A stretch of 64,000 nt of DNA from Arthrobacter crystallopoietes. Its GTDB lineage: Bacteria; Actinomycetota; Actinomycetes; Actinomycetales; Micrococcaceae. The DNA lies in NCBI RefSeq assembly GCF_002849715.1, contig NZ_CP018863.1:248001-312000 (forward strand), given 5' to 3'. Positions 38,471 through 47,296 of this stretch are shown here, piece after piece. The notes beneath the pieces are model-generated. The model worked only from the letters and a program-made list of their open reading frames with translations. It made no database searches and was not told the DNA's origin. The stretch's first letter is position 1. Every line of letters starts with the position of its first letter. A program made the position numbers and the translations under genes.

Positions 38471-38914
38471 CTACTGGGCGACCTGGGTGATTTCGAAGGT
38501 CTTCGGCTGCTGGGCAGCGTGCGGGTGCTCGGCACCTGCGTAGACCTTCAACTTGCCCAGCTGCTGGGCAGCCAGGGAGTTCTTGGGCAGCATGCCGCGG
38601 ATTGCCTTCTCGACTGCGCGAACCGGGTTCTTCTCCAGCAGTTCGGCGTAGTTGACGGAGGACAGGCCACCCGGGTAACCGGAGTGGCGGTAGGCACGCT
38701 TCTGTTCGAGCTTGGCGCCGGTCAGGGCAACCTTCTCAGCGTTGATGATGATGACGAAATCGCCCATGTCCATATGCGGAGCAAAGGTCGGCTTGTGCTT
38801 TCCGCGCAGCAGTGTTGCGGTCTGGCTGGCAAGACGACCCAGGACAACGTCGGTGGCGTCAATGACGTGCCACTGGCGGTTGATATCGCCGGGCTTCGGG
38901 GTGTACGTACGCAC
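38471..38914 (-). CDS. rplM: 50S ribosomal protein L13
   Basis: A 147-residue L13 with [40 protein letters not shown] and [11 protein letters not shown], all family marks. It is the first gene of the rplM-rpsI pair. About 390 bases upstream are gene-free and should hold the promoter and leader. Confidence 0.98.
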   Translation of the reverse strand: MRTYTPKPGDINRQWHVIDATDVVLGRLASQTATLLRGKHKPTFAPHMDMGDFVIIINAEKVALTGAKLEQKRAYRHSGYPGGLSSVNYAELLEKNPVRAVEKAIRGMLPKNSLAAQQLGKLKVYAGAEHPHAAQQPKTFEITQVAQ

Positions 38915-39208
38915 GGTTTTTGCCTTCGTTTGTTGTTCTCAGGGTAGCGGCGCATCCGTAACGGACACGCACGCAAGTTCATCTATGCGCTACCGGAACT
39001 TCAGGTGAGGACTGAAATGTAACCAGTGGTCCAGAGAATCTCGGCTATTTCCATGGACCAGGTGACTCTGCAACTGAGCCGTCTCACGGACATAGACGTA
39101 TCGAGGTTGGACACGCACAACGACTACCAAGGTTACCGTGTTTGAGTGGATCAGGTCAAAAGGACCCGCATGTTGTTCCCCCGGGCTTCGGGCAGAGCAG
39201 CTGCGGGA

Positions 39209-39286
39209 CCCAAACGCGTCCGCCGTTATGGCGGGAATACGACCGGAAACCAGCCGTATTCGAACCAAAACTGCGGACGCGTTGGG
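39209..39286 (-). terminator. Long nested hairpin after ino1
   Basis: The arms CCCAAACGCGTCCGC (39209-39223) and GCGGACGCGTTGGG (39273-39286) pair with a single bulged A and enclose a second stem, GAATACG/CGTATTC. It lies about 20 bases after the ino1 stop on the minus strand. The rest of the gap 38915-39307 shows no gene and should carry the rplM promoter and leader. Confidence 0.55.
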
Positions 39287-39307
39287 TACTACTAAAGACG
39301 TGAGTTC

Positions 39308-40393
39308 TTAGCGCTCGATGTCGCCGCGGATGAAGGCTTCGACCTTGTCGCGGGCGATGTCGTCGTTGTACTGCTCCGGCGGGGACTTCATGAAATAGCT
39401 CGACGCCGAGAGGATCGGGCCGCCCACCCCGCGGTCCAGGGCGATCTTCGCCGCGCGCACCGCGTCGATGATCACGCCGGCGGAGTTCGGGGAGTCCCAG
39501 ACCTCCAGCTTGTACTCCAGCGACACCGGGGCGTCGCCGAAGTTCCGGCCCTCCAAGCGGACGAACGCCCACTTGCGGTCATCGAGCCACGCCACATAGT
39601 CGGACGGGCCGATATGCACATCGTCCGCGTGCAGCTCGGCCTCGACGTTGGAGGTCACGGCCTGGGTCTTGGAGATCTTCTTCGACTCCAGCCGGTCCCG
39701 CTCCAACATGTTCTTGAAGTCCATGTTCCCGCCGACGTTCAGCTGGTACGTCCTATCCAGGGTCACGCCGCGGTCCTCGAACAGCTTCGCCATCACCCGG
39801 TGCGTGATGGTCGCACCGATCTGGCTCTTGATGTCATCGCCGACAATCGGGACACCGGCAGCGGTGAACTTATCCGCCCACTCCTTGGTCCCCGCAATGA
39901 ACACCGGCAGCGCGTTGACGAAGCCCACGCCGGCGTCGATCGCGCACTGCGCATAGAACTTCGCCGCGGCCTCGGAACCGACCGGCAGGTAGCAGACCAT
40001 GACATCGACCTTCGCCGCGCGCAGCTCCGCCACGATGTCCACCGGCTCGTCCGGGGCCTCGACGATGGTTTCGCGGTAGTACTTGCCCAGCCCGTCCAGG
40101 GTGTGGCCGCGCTGCACCGTCACGCCCGTGGCCGGGACATCGGCGATCTTGATCGTGTTGTTCTCGCTGGCACCGATGGCGTCCGCCAGGTCCAGCCCGA
40201 CCTTCTTGCTGTCCACATCAAACGCGGCAACGAACTCGACGTCGTTCACGTGGTACTTGCCGAACTGCACATGCATCAGGCCGGGAATGGTCGAATCCGG
40301 ATCCGCGTCCCGGTAGTACTGGACGCCCTGCACCAGCGAGGCCGCACAGTTACCAACGCCAACGATCGCGACCCTGATGGGGTTCTCTGCCAC
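39308..40393 (-). CDS. ino1: Inositol-3-phosphate synthase (myo-inositol-1-phosphate synthase)
   Basis: A 361-residue NAD-dependent enzyme converting glucose 6-phosphate to inositol 3-phosphate, the source of phosphatidylinositol and mycothiol in actinobacteria. The Rossmann start is [40 protein letters not shown] and [20 protein letters not shown] are the core signatures, and [20 protein letters not shown] completes the active site. The length is that of the short bacterial type. It appears monocistronic, with its own terminator-like hairpin. Confidence 0.97.
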   Translation of the reverse strand: MAENPIRVAIVGVGNCAASLVQGVQYYRDADPDSTIPGLMHVQFGKYHVNDVEFVAAFDVDSKKVGLDLADAIGASENNTIKIADVPATGVTVQRGHTLDGLGKYYRETIVEAPDEPVDIVAELRAAKVDVMVCYLPVGSEAAAKFYAQCAIDAGVGFVNALPVFIAGTKEWADKFTAAGVPIVGDDIKSQIGATITHRVMAKLFEDRGVTLDRTYQLNVGGNMDFKNMLERDRLESKKISKTQAVTSNVEAELHADDVHIGPSDYVAWLDDRKWAFVRLEGRNFGDAPVSLEYKLEVWDSPNSAGVIIDAVRAAKIALDRGVGGPILSASSYFMKSPPEQYNDDIARDKVEAFIRGDIER

Positions 40394-40538
40394 GGTTCTC
40401 CTTTGACAAACACTGCGATTGGGGCCGCGTCCGATGGAAGCGGCCTGTCCATTCTAGCGGCACGAAAATAGTGCCCTCGTGCACCATCTCCATGCCTGCG
40501 AGCGCGACTATCGTTGGCTAAAGCTCCTTGGCTGCCGG

Positions 40539-41687
40539 CTACATCGCGGCCTGGCGGGCTTCGATCAATTTCTGCACCTGCGGGAAAAGCGGGTGCTCCG
40601 CGGTCAGCCCCGTGATCAGTTCCGCGGCCTTGGCCGGTTCAGAGTCGGCCAGGATCCGTGCCAGCTCCTTGGCTTCCGCGTCCGCGGCGTCGTCGAAACG
40701 CAGGGCAGCGGCCATCGCCTCGAGCAGCGCCACGGGCACGACGCCGCGCTCGGCGAGTTCGGCCGCCGGACCAACGAAGCGCTCATGCCGGCTTAGCTTG
40801 CGCAGCGGGGCCCTGCCCACCCGGTTCACCGTGTCCGGAAGGTACGGATTGGTGAAGCGGGAGAGGATTTTCTGTACATAGGCTTCTTGCTCCGCCTCGG
40901 CGAAATCATGCTTGGCCACCAGCAGCTGCTTGGTCTCGTCCAGCACCGCGCGCACCTTTTCCGCCACGGCTGCGTCGGCCATAGCGTCGGAGATCTTCTC
41001 AATTCCCGCGGCGTAGCCGAAGTAGGCGGCGGAGGCATGGCCGGTGTTGACCGTGAACAGCTTCCGCTCGATATACGGCCCCAGCTCGTCCACGAACGTT
41101 GCTCCCGGGATTTCCGGCGTGGCCGTGCCGAAGGGTGCGCGCTCGATGACCCACTCGAAGAACGTCTCCACGGTCACGTCCAGGCCCTGGCCCTCCGCCT
41201 GGTTGGGCACAATCCGATCCACCGCAGTGTTGGCGAACACCGCCACGGCGGACAGCTCCCCCGCCGACGCGTCCCAGACAGACACAATCTCCTGGCGCAG
41301 GATGTCGGTGGCGTTGATTGCGTTCTCGCAGGCCATCACCTGCAGCGGCGGCAGCTCCGGCCCGCGTCCGGCCAGTCCGCGCGCAATCACCGGCGCCACG
41401 AACTTGAGGATGTGCGGGCCCACCGCGGTGGTGACCACGTCCGCCGTCGTTATTTCCGCGACGACGTCCGCTTCCTGTTTGCCGGAGTTCAGCGCACGGA
41501 AGTTGTCCACGGTCTTGACCGAGGGGTTCTCCCCCACTTGGTGGACGTCGTACGAGGACGCTGCGGAGAGCTGGTCGATCAGGGCGTCCGCCACGTCGGC
41601 GAACACCACTTCATATCCGGCTTCGTGGAGCAGCAGCCCCACGAAGCCGCGGCCGATATTGCCGGCTCCAAAGTGCACTGCCTTCAC
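40539..41687 (-). CDS. mtlD: Mannitol-1-phosphate 5-dehydrogenase
   Basis: A 382-residue NAD-dependent long-chain polyol dehydrogenase producing fructose 6-phosphate from mannitol 1-phosphate. It begins KAVHFGAGNIGRGFVGLLLH (nucleotide-binding loop) and contains KLFTVNTGHASAAYFGYAAG with the catalytic Lys/Asn/His region. The start is a GTG whose first G is the last base of the mtlA TAG stop, so translation is tightly coupled. Confidence 0.96.
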   Translation of the reverse strand: MKAVHFGAGNIGRGFVGLLLHEAGYEVVFADVADALIDQLSAASSYDVHQVGENPSVKTVDNFRALNSGKQEADVVAEITTADVVTTAVGPHILKFVAPVIARGLAGRGPELPPLQVMACENAINATDILRQEIVSVWDASAGELSAVAVFANTAVDRIVPNQAEGQGLDVTVETFFEWVIERAPFGTATPEIPGATFVDELGPYIERKLFTVNTGHASAAYFGYAAGIEKISDAMADAAVAEKVRAVLDETKQLLVAKHDFAEAEQEAYVQKILSRFTNPYLPDTVNRVGRAPLRKLSRHERFVGPAAELAERGVVPVALLEAMAAALRFDDAADAEAKELARILADSEPAKAAELITGLTAEHPLFPQVQKLIEARQAAM

Positions 41688-43708
41688 TATGCGTTCACCT
41701 TTCCGAAGAGTTCCATGACTTCCTCCACCGTGGTGGCCTGCTCAAGCTCGGCCACCTGCGCCTTGTTGGTGAAGATCTTGGCGATCGAGGCCAGGATCTT
41801 CAGGTGCTCGTTGTTGACGCCGGCGACGCCGACTACAAACTTGACCTGCTTGCCGTTCCAGTCGATGCCCTCGGGGTAACGGACCAGCGAGACCGCGGAG
41901 TGCATGATGTGGTCCTTGGCGGCGTTGGTGCCGTGCGGGATGGCCAGGAAACTGCCCATGTAGGTGGAGACGGATTCCTCGCGCTCATGCATCGAGTGCA
42001 CGTAGCTCATATCGACGGCGCCGCGGTCCAGCAGGAGCTGGCCTGCCTCGTCGATCGCGGAGTCGCGGTCCTTCGCGGTGCCGTTGAGGACAATGCTCTC
42101 CTCCAACAGGACTCCCCTGCCGGTGGCTGGCTCCGCGGCGTGTGCCCCCGCGGCAACCTCGGCGGCTGGAGCTGCGGCCACAGCGGCGGGATCCTTGCCG
42201 GCCGCGGCAACGCCATCTGCGGTCAGCTCTTCGGCTGCTGCTTCGGCGGCGGGCACGCCACTCTTGCTTTCGGCGCTGTCCTTGACCAGTTCCACGATCT
42301 CGTCGTACCGCGGGCTGTTCATGAAGTTGTCCACGGAGACGTGCACTGCGCTGGAGGTGACAGGGCGGGCACGCTCAGTCAGGTCCTGGTGCGTCACGAC
42401 GACGTCGTACGTGTCGCTCAGGTTGGCGATGGCCGAGTTGGTGACCTTCACGTCCGGGAAGCCGGCCGCCTTGATCTTGTTGCGCAGCACCGACGCGCCC
42501 ATGGCGCTGGAGCCCATACCGGCGTCGCAGGCGAACACAATGTTCCGGATGGGACCGGCCAGGACTGCAGTACCGCCGGCGCCGCCGAGGGCGGACGCCA
42601 CCGAGCTCTTCTTGCCCTTGAGCCCTTCCATCTTGGCGGTTGCTTCGCCGAGTCCGTCCACGTCCGTGGTCTTGCTGGCCTTGAGGATGACGGAGGCGAT
42701 CAGGAAGGAAACGGCCGCCGCGAGCACCACGGACAGTGTCACGCCGAAGTAGCTGTCGCTTGCCGTTGCCGCATAGACCGCAATGATGCTGCCGGGGGCT
42801 GCGGGCGAACGCAGGCCGGCGCCGGTGAGCACCAAGGTGAAGATGCCGGTCATGCCGCCCGCGATAGCCGCGAGGATGATGATCGGCTTCATCAGGACGT
42901 ACGGGAAGTAGATCTCGTGGATACCGCCGACGAACTGGATCAAGGCGGCACCGGGAGCCGACGCGCGGGCCAGGCCCTTGCCGAAGACCATGTAGGCGAG
43001 CAGGATGCCCACGCCCGGGCCGGGGTTGGCCTCGAGCAGGAACAGGATGGACTTGCCTTCGACGAGCGCCTGTTCGGTGGCGAGCGGGGTCAGGATGCCA
43101 TGGTTGATGGCGTTGTTAAGGAACAGCACCTTCGCGGGCTCGATGAGGATGCTGGTCAGCGGCAGGAGGCCGTTATTGACCAGGAATTCGACGACGGCGG
43201 CAGCAGCGTTGCTGAAAACCGTCACCACCGGGCCAATCACCAGCATGCCGACAATGGCCATGATGGAGGCGAGAATGCCGGCCGAGAAGTTGTCGATCAG
43301 CATCTCGAAGCCCGGCTTGACCCGGCCTTCCCAAACCTTGTCCAGCTTCTTCATGATCCAGGCCGTCAGCGGTCCCATGATCATGGCGCCGATGAACATC
43401 GGGATATCGGTTCCCACGATGACACCCATGGTGGCTGCAGCACCCACCACGCCGCCGCGGATGCCGTGAACCATGCGGCCGCCGGTGTAGCCGATGAGCA
43501 GCGGCAGCAGGAAGCTAATCATCGGCCCGACCAGTGCGGCCAGAGTCTCGTTGGGCAGGAACCCGTCCGGGATAAAGAGGGCCGTGATGATGCCCCAGGC
43601 GATGAAGGCCCCGATGTTGGGCATGATCATGCCGGAGAGGAAGGTGCCGAACTTTTGGACACCCACCCGCAAGCTTGTTTTGGGCTTCGCAGCGGTCTCT
43701 GTTGCCAT
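41687..43708 (-). CDS. mtlA: PTS mannitol transporter subunit IICBA
   Basis: A 673-residue phosphotransferase permease that imports mannitol and phosphorylates it. The IIC membrane domain (about 1-350) has GTFLSGMIMPNIGAFIAWGI, GGRMVHGIRGG and the substrate motif GGIHEIYFPYVLMKP. IIB (about 385-480) holds the phospho-Cys at 394 in NIVFACDAGMGSSAMGASVL. A long Ala/Pro linker (about 490-530) joins IIA (about 530-673), with the phospho-His in GSFLAIPHGTNAAKD. The fused IICBA form is intact. Confidence 0.96.
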   Translation of the reverse strand: MATETAAKPKTSLRVGVQKFGTFLSGMIMPNIGAFIAWGIITALFIPDGFLPNETLAALVGPMISFLLPLLIGYTGGRMVHGIRGGVVGAAATMGVIVGTDIPMFIGAMIMGPLTAWIMKKLDKVWEGRVKPGFEMLIDNFSAGILASIMAIVGMLVIGPVVTVFSNAAAAVVEFLVNNGLLPLTSILIEPAKVLFLNNAINHGILTPLATEQALVEGKSILFLLEANPGPGVGILLAYMVFGKGLARASAPGAALIQFVGGIHEIYFPYVLMKPIIILAAIAGGMTGIFTLVLTGAGLRSPAAPGSIIAVYAATASDSYFGVTLSVVLAAAVSFLIASVILKASKTTDVDGLGEATAKMEGLKGKKSSVASALGGAGGTAVLAGPIRNIVFACDAGMGSSAMGASVLRNKIKAAGFPDVKVTNSAIANLSDTYDVVVTHQDLTERARPVTSSAVHVSVDNFMNSPRYDEIVELVKDSAESKSGVPAAEAAAEELTADGVAAAGKDPAAVAAAPAAEVAAGAHAAEPATGRGVLLEESIVLNGTAKDRDSAIDEAGQLLLDRGAVDMSYVHSMHEREESVSTYMGSFLAIPHGTNAAKDHIMHSAVSLVRYPEGIDWNGKQVKFVVGVAGVNNEHLKILASIAKIFTNKAQVAELEQATTVEEVMELFGKVNA

Positions 43709-43772
43709 GTGAATTCCTAACGTGAGTCCCGCAGTGATGCGGGGTCAGCCGATACGTGACGAAGGAGTGAGC

Positions 43773-44498
43773 TCATGACGAGCTGCTCGATATTCTGTGG
43801 AGCCATTCGAGGAAGAGCCTCAATTCCGAGCCGGATAGTTGGTCCGAATGCGAGGCCTGGAGGGCCGCATTCAGGGCGATGGCTGCAACGACGACGGACG
43901 ACTTGCCGGAGTCTTCCGCTACAGCCGCATGGGCCTGATCGGCCGAGATAGCGGAGATCATGGAGTCCCGGGTCATCGTGGACAGCTCCAGATTCCGATC
44001 CTCGGCAGGTTCCGAAATGAGCATGAGGGTCACGCCCACATTGGCCGCGAGGATGCTCCTTGCTGCCTCCCGGGGCGGCACATTGAGCTTCCCCGCGATC
44101 GCCGCCTTATTGAGCATCTCCTCCATGAGTGCCTCGGCATCGGCCACGAGGGCCGGACGGCTCTCGGGACGGATGTTGCCGAACATCACCAGGTAGAGGT
44201 GCGGCTGGCTCAGACCGAACTGGACGTGGTTGTCCCACATCCTCTTGATGTCCTCCAGGGAATCCCCCGTCGGCGCAAATTTCCGCTCCCGCGCCACATA
44301 CTCCTCGAAACCGCCGGCAACGACGGCGTCGAAAAGACCTTCCTTGGTGCCGAAGTGGTGATACAACGTTGGCGCAGTGACGCCCGCCAGTTTGGTGATC
44401 TGGCGAGTAGAGACCCCTGAACCGTGCGAACTCGCCAAAAGCTCGGCAGCCGCCCGAAGCAACCGGATTTTGGCCGGAAGCTGGTCATCGACACTCAT
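43773..44498 (-). CDS. TetR/AcrR family regulator upstream of mtlAD
   Basis: A 241-residue regulator. The N-terminal HTH (about 9-60) reads KIRLLRAAAELLASSHGSGV, then TRQITKLAGVTAPTLYHHFG, the TetR signature. The C-terminal domain is longer than average and includes a region similar to TetR C-terminal families that bind small ligands. It is on the same strand as mtlA with only 64 bases between them, so it may be co-transcribed. Mannitol operons usually use an MtlR or DeoR-type regulator, which makes this pairing notable; the link to mannitol is inferred from position. Confidence 0.88.
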   Translation of the reverse strand: MSVDDQLPAKIRLLRAAAELLASSHGSGVSTRQITKLAGVTAPTLYHHFGTKEGLFDAVVAGGFEEYVARERKFAPTGDSLEDIKRMWDNHVQFGLSQPHLYLVMFGNIRPESRPALVADAEALMEEMLNKAAIAGKLNVPPREAARSILAANVGVTLMLISEPAEDRNLELSTMTRDSMISAISADQAHAAVAEDSGKSSVVVAAIALNAALQASHSDQLSGSELRLFLEWLHRISSSSS

Positions 44499-44733
44499 AG
44501 CCGCTACCCTAGCACCTATAGCAACGCTATATGAAGTGAATCACAAAAATCGTACTTCCCGGAGTAGGTGTCAGTCCCGGCCGCATCGCCACTGTCGGCC
44601 AGACGCCCAAGCCGGTGAGCGAGCACCCCGTAGCTTCTGCGACCCGAAAAGGTGACGACATTTTCATAACAGTTTGATAACGGTCTTTATAAGCGGTGGT
44701 GAAACCTTCCAATTAGCGGTTAGGATATTCTCG

Positions 44734-44792
44734 GTTGGGGGCAATCAAACAACTCCTTTCGAGACTTCTCTCTCGAATTAGTTGGGGGCAAT
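44734..44792 (+). promoter_or_regulatory. Paired direct repeats GTTGGGGGCAAT upstream of the Tad locus
   Basis: GTTGGGGGCAAT occurs at 44734-44745 and again at 44781-44792, 47 bases apart, in the 372-base gap before flp. The last copy ends 78 bases before the pilin ATG. The gap is AT-rich compared with the rest of the window and should hold the Tad promoter. The spacing (between four and five helical turns) would suit two bound activator molecules. Function is inferred. Confidence 0.5.
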
Positions 44793-44870
44793 TTCTGCAA
44801 AACCTCCTGCCATTGGCCTACATCCGTCCAATGGCCTATATGGTCATTTGCTTTTCAGGAGTTGAATCTC

Positions 44871-45077
44871 ATGCTGGCTATCTACGCTACGCTTCACACT
44901 TTCATTACGACTCGCTTTACCCGCGAAGAAAAGGGCGCAACCGCCGTTGAATACGGCCTGATTGTCGCGCTGGTCGCGGTAGCAGTTGCGGCGGCTTTCG
45001 TCTTCTTGCAGCCCATGCTCGTAGGTGTTTTCGACAAGGTCGAGACCACTGTCGGCGTTACTGTACCGAATCAGTAG
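44871..45077 (+). CDS. flp: Flp family type IVb pilin
   Basis: A 68-residue prepilin, the major subunit of a Tad pilus. After a basic leader (TRFTREEKG) the prepilin peptidase site is G followed by ATAVEYGLI, with Glu at mature position 5, and the hydrophobic helix VALVAVAVAAAFVFLQPM. Mature length is about 47 residues, typical of Flp. The ATG at 44871 has AGGAG 9 bases upstream; a TTG three codons earlier is less likely. First gene of the locus. Confidence 0.95.
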   Translation: MLAIYATLHTFITTRFTREEKGATAVEYGLIVALVAVAVAAAFVFLQPMLVGVFDKVETTVGVTVPNQ

Positions 45078-45142
45078 CACACTTCCGGCTGGCGAGGCAT
45101 ATCTCGCCAGCCGGAACACGTAGCGCGAGAAGGGCAGTCAGG

Positions 45143-45535
45143 ATGCGAAGACAGTCCGAGCGTGGCGCTGTTGCCATTGAATTCGCGATTGTTCTGCCGG
45201 TACTCTTAATCCTCCTTATCGGGATGATCGAATTCGGCAGGATCTTCAGCGCTCAAATCATTCTTACGAATGCCGCCCGTGAAGGTGCCAGGACAATGGC
45301 CATCACCGATGATCTCAATCGAGCAGAATCAGCTGTACTGACTACTGCCGCAGGCCTCGTCCCATCTCTTCTTGATTCTGATATATCCGTATCTGCAGAC
45401 TGCGCTTCGCTTGATCCTGCTTTTCCCACTGCCAAATTCAGCAGCGTAGTCATTTCTTACAGCGTACCGCCATTGACCGGAATAGTGGGCCCGATCGACG
45501 TTGGTGCTCGTGGAGTAAGTCGATGCGAAAAATAG
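45143..45535 (+). CDS. TadE-like pseudopilin
   Basis: A 130-residue protein with a prepilin-like N-terminus: SERGAVAIEFAIVLPVLLIL, with cleavage after Gly and Glu near position 5. The conserved TadE motif follows as EFGRIFSAQIILTNAAREGAR. The extracellular part carries two cysteines (SADCASL and SRCEK) that could form a disulphide. It is thought to be a minor pilin needed for assembly. It overlaps the next gene by 13 bases. Confidence 0.93.
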   Translation: MRRQSERGAVAIEFAIVLPVLLILLIGMIEFGRIFSAQIILTNAAREGARTMAITDDLNRAESAVLTTAAGLVPSLLDSDISVSADCASLDPAFPTAKFSSVVISYSVPPLTGIVGPIDVGARGVSRCEK

Positions 45536-46554
45536 TTCCAGGTGACGGAGTTCAAAAGCACATCGACAACTCTGAAGATCGAGGAACCACAGCAGTCATC
45601 GTCGCCATTCTTCTCGTGATTCTCCTTGGGTTTGCCGCAATTGTGATAGATATCGGTCGCATTTTTGCTGAAAGGTCACAACTCCAAAATGGTGCTGATT
45701 CTGCCGCATTGAGCGTTGCTTATAGTTGTGGTGACGACTCCGACTCGTTGGATTGCAATCCCTCATCTCACTCAGCCGTAGACGTAGCCAATGCGAATGC
45801 TTTGGACGGTCTCAGTAACCTCGTCGTGAATGTCGATAAGTCTTCGGGCGTCGTAAAAGTTGAAGCCCGGGCGCGAGAAGTCGGACAAACTCCAGGCTTC
45901 ATTTCGATGACATTCGCGAGGGTCATCGGTCAGGATGCAGTCGCTGTCACGGCCAGCGCCACCGCAATGTGGGGAAACCCCGTCAAAGGACTCCCACCGT
46001 TCCCTGTCGTATTTTCAAAGTGCGAGATCCAAAGTGTCGAATCCCTGCAGCTAGTTCGTTTTCGGCAGCAAGGGACGTTCAGTCCAGGCTGTGCCGGAGG
46101 ACCGCCAGGCGGCTTTGGGAACCTTGACCAGTTGGATGGTCGCTGCGAGGCGAATGTAGATATCTCCCAACTCGCCGCAGGCAGCAGTACGGGCAATGGT
46201 GTTCCTGCCAACTGTAGCGACTTGCTGAAATCATGGGCGACGTCCATTCAAGGCGGGGAATACCCAATCGGGCTTTTCCCCGTGTATGATTCGGTGTCCG
46301 AAAGCGGAAGTAAGGCTATCTATAACCTTACTGGATTCGCAGCATTTGAAATTCATGGTTGGAAGCTCAAGCAGGGCGGAAGCGAAAAGTACCCGGAATT
46401 ATTCAGGGCAGATTACTACACCGGTTTGAAGTGTGACAAAGACTGCATCGGTGTAATCGGAAAATTCGTTCGTCACGTTTCACTGGATGAGAATTTTACA
46501 GTGGGTACGGGCGGAAAAGATATGGGCGCATACCTCGTGCGCTTGACGGACTAG
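45523..46554 (+). CDS. TadG-like protein with N-terminal Tad domain
   Basis: A 343-residue membrane-anchored protein. The N-terminal Tad domain reads DRGTTAVIVAILLVILLGFA and continues IVIDIGRIFAERSQLQNGADSA in two overlapping motifs typical of TadG (putative Flp pilus-assembly) proteins. The remainder is extracellular and Cys-rich (for example FSKCEIQS, GCAGGPPGGFG, DGRCEAN, KCDKDCIG), suggesting several disulphides. It lacks the von Willebrand A domain of longer TadG proteins. Codon usage is notably AT-richer than elsewhere. Role in pilus assembly or adhesion is inferred. Confidence 0.88.
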   Translation: MRKIVPGDGVQKHIDNSEDRGTTAVIVAILLVILLGFAAIVIDIGRIFAERSQLQNGADSAALSVAYSCGDDSDSLDCNPSSHSAVDVANANALDGLSNLVVNVDKSSGVVKVEARAREVGQTPGFISMTFARVIGQDAVAVTASATAMWGNPVKGLPPFPVVFSKCEIQSVESLQLVRFRQQGTFSPGCAGGPPGGFGNLDQLDGRCEANVDISQLAAGSSTGNGVPANCSDLLKSWATSIQGGEYPIGLFPVYDSVSESGSKAIYNLTGFAAFEIHGWKLKQGGSEKYPELFRADYYTGLKCDKDCIGVIGKFVRHVSLDENFTVGTGGKDMGAYLVRLTD

Positions 46555-46561
46555 GAAAAGA

Positions 46562-47296
46562 ATGAAGTCTCGTCTATTTGCTGGCACGGCCGCAGTCATA
46601 CTCGCCCTTGTCGGGGCCATGCTCGTCTTTACATACGCAGGCAATGCTGACGATAGAGCAATAGCCAAGCTGGATCCAGTCGGCGTCTTGGTTGTTCAAA
46701 AATCAGTTCCGGTCGGCACCCCGTCCGAGGAGTTGGGTGAGTATTTGGCCGTAGAGGCCTTGCCAACCAAGGCTGTGGCGGGATCTGCGCTAAGAAACTT
46801 GAATGACACTGCGGGGAAAGTAACCGCAACGGAATTGGTTCCTGGGGAGCAACTGATTTCTGAACGACTCGTCGCTCCGGAAGAACTTGAGTCTTCGGGA
46901 GCCGTCGAAGTGCCTAAGGGGCTGCACGAAGTATCTTTCCAACTTGAACCCCAAAGAGTTGCAGGAGGACAAATTGTTCCTGGAGACCATGTCGGGGTGT
47001 TCATTTCAATGGAAGACGGACCCTCGGCTTCGCCGGGCCCAATCACTCAACTGGCCCTTCGTAAAATTCTGGTCATCTCAATCCAACGCGCTCCACAGCC
47101 CGTGAACGAAGCAGGGGAGACTGACACTCAGACGTTGCCCGAAGGCTCCATGTTGGTAACTGTTGCTGTCGACGATCATGCTGCCCAGAAGATCGTCTTC
47201 GCATCAGAGTTCGGGCGGATCTGGCTGAGCAAAGAGCCGCACGACGCGAAGAAGAACAAGCCCGCTGTTCTCCAAAGTGATGAGGTCTACCGATGA
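46562..47296 (+). CDS. cpaB: CpaB/RcpC family Flp pilus assembly protein
   Basis: A 244-residue protein with one N-terminal TM (GTAAVILALVGAMLVF) and a SAF domain (about 40-105) containing VQKSVPVGTPSEELGEYLAV and VPGEQLISERLV. The RcpC-like second half has GGQIVPGDHVGVFISM. In Gram-negative bacteria RcpC works with the outer-membrane secretin; here no secretin is present, so it probably acts at the cell wall. Its end overlaps the next start by 4 bases. Confidence 0.92.
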   Translation: MKSRLFAGTAAVILALVGAMLVFTYAGNADDRAIAKLDPVGVLVVQKSVPVGTPSEELGEYLAVEALPTKAVAGSALRNLNDTAGKVTATELVPGEQLISERLVAPEELESSGAVEVPKGLHEVSFQLEPQRVAGGQIVPGDHVGVFISMEDGPSASPGPITQLALRKILVISIQRAPQPVNEAGETDTQTLPEGSMLVTVAVDDHAAQKIVFASEFGRIWLSKEPHDAKKNKPAVLQSDEVYR

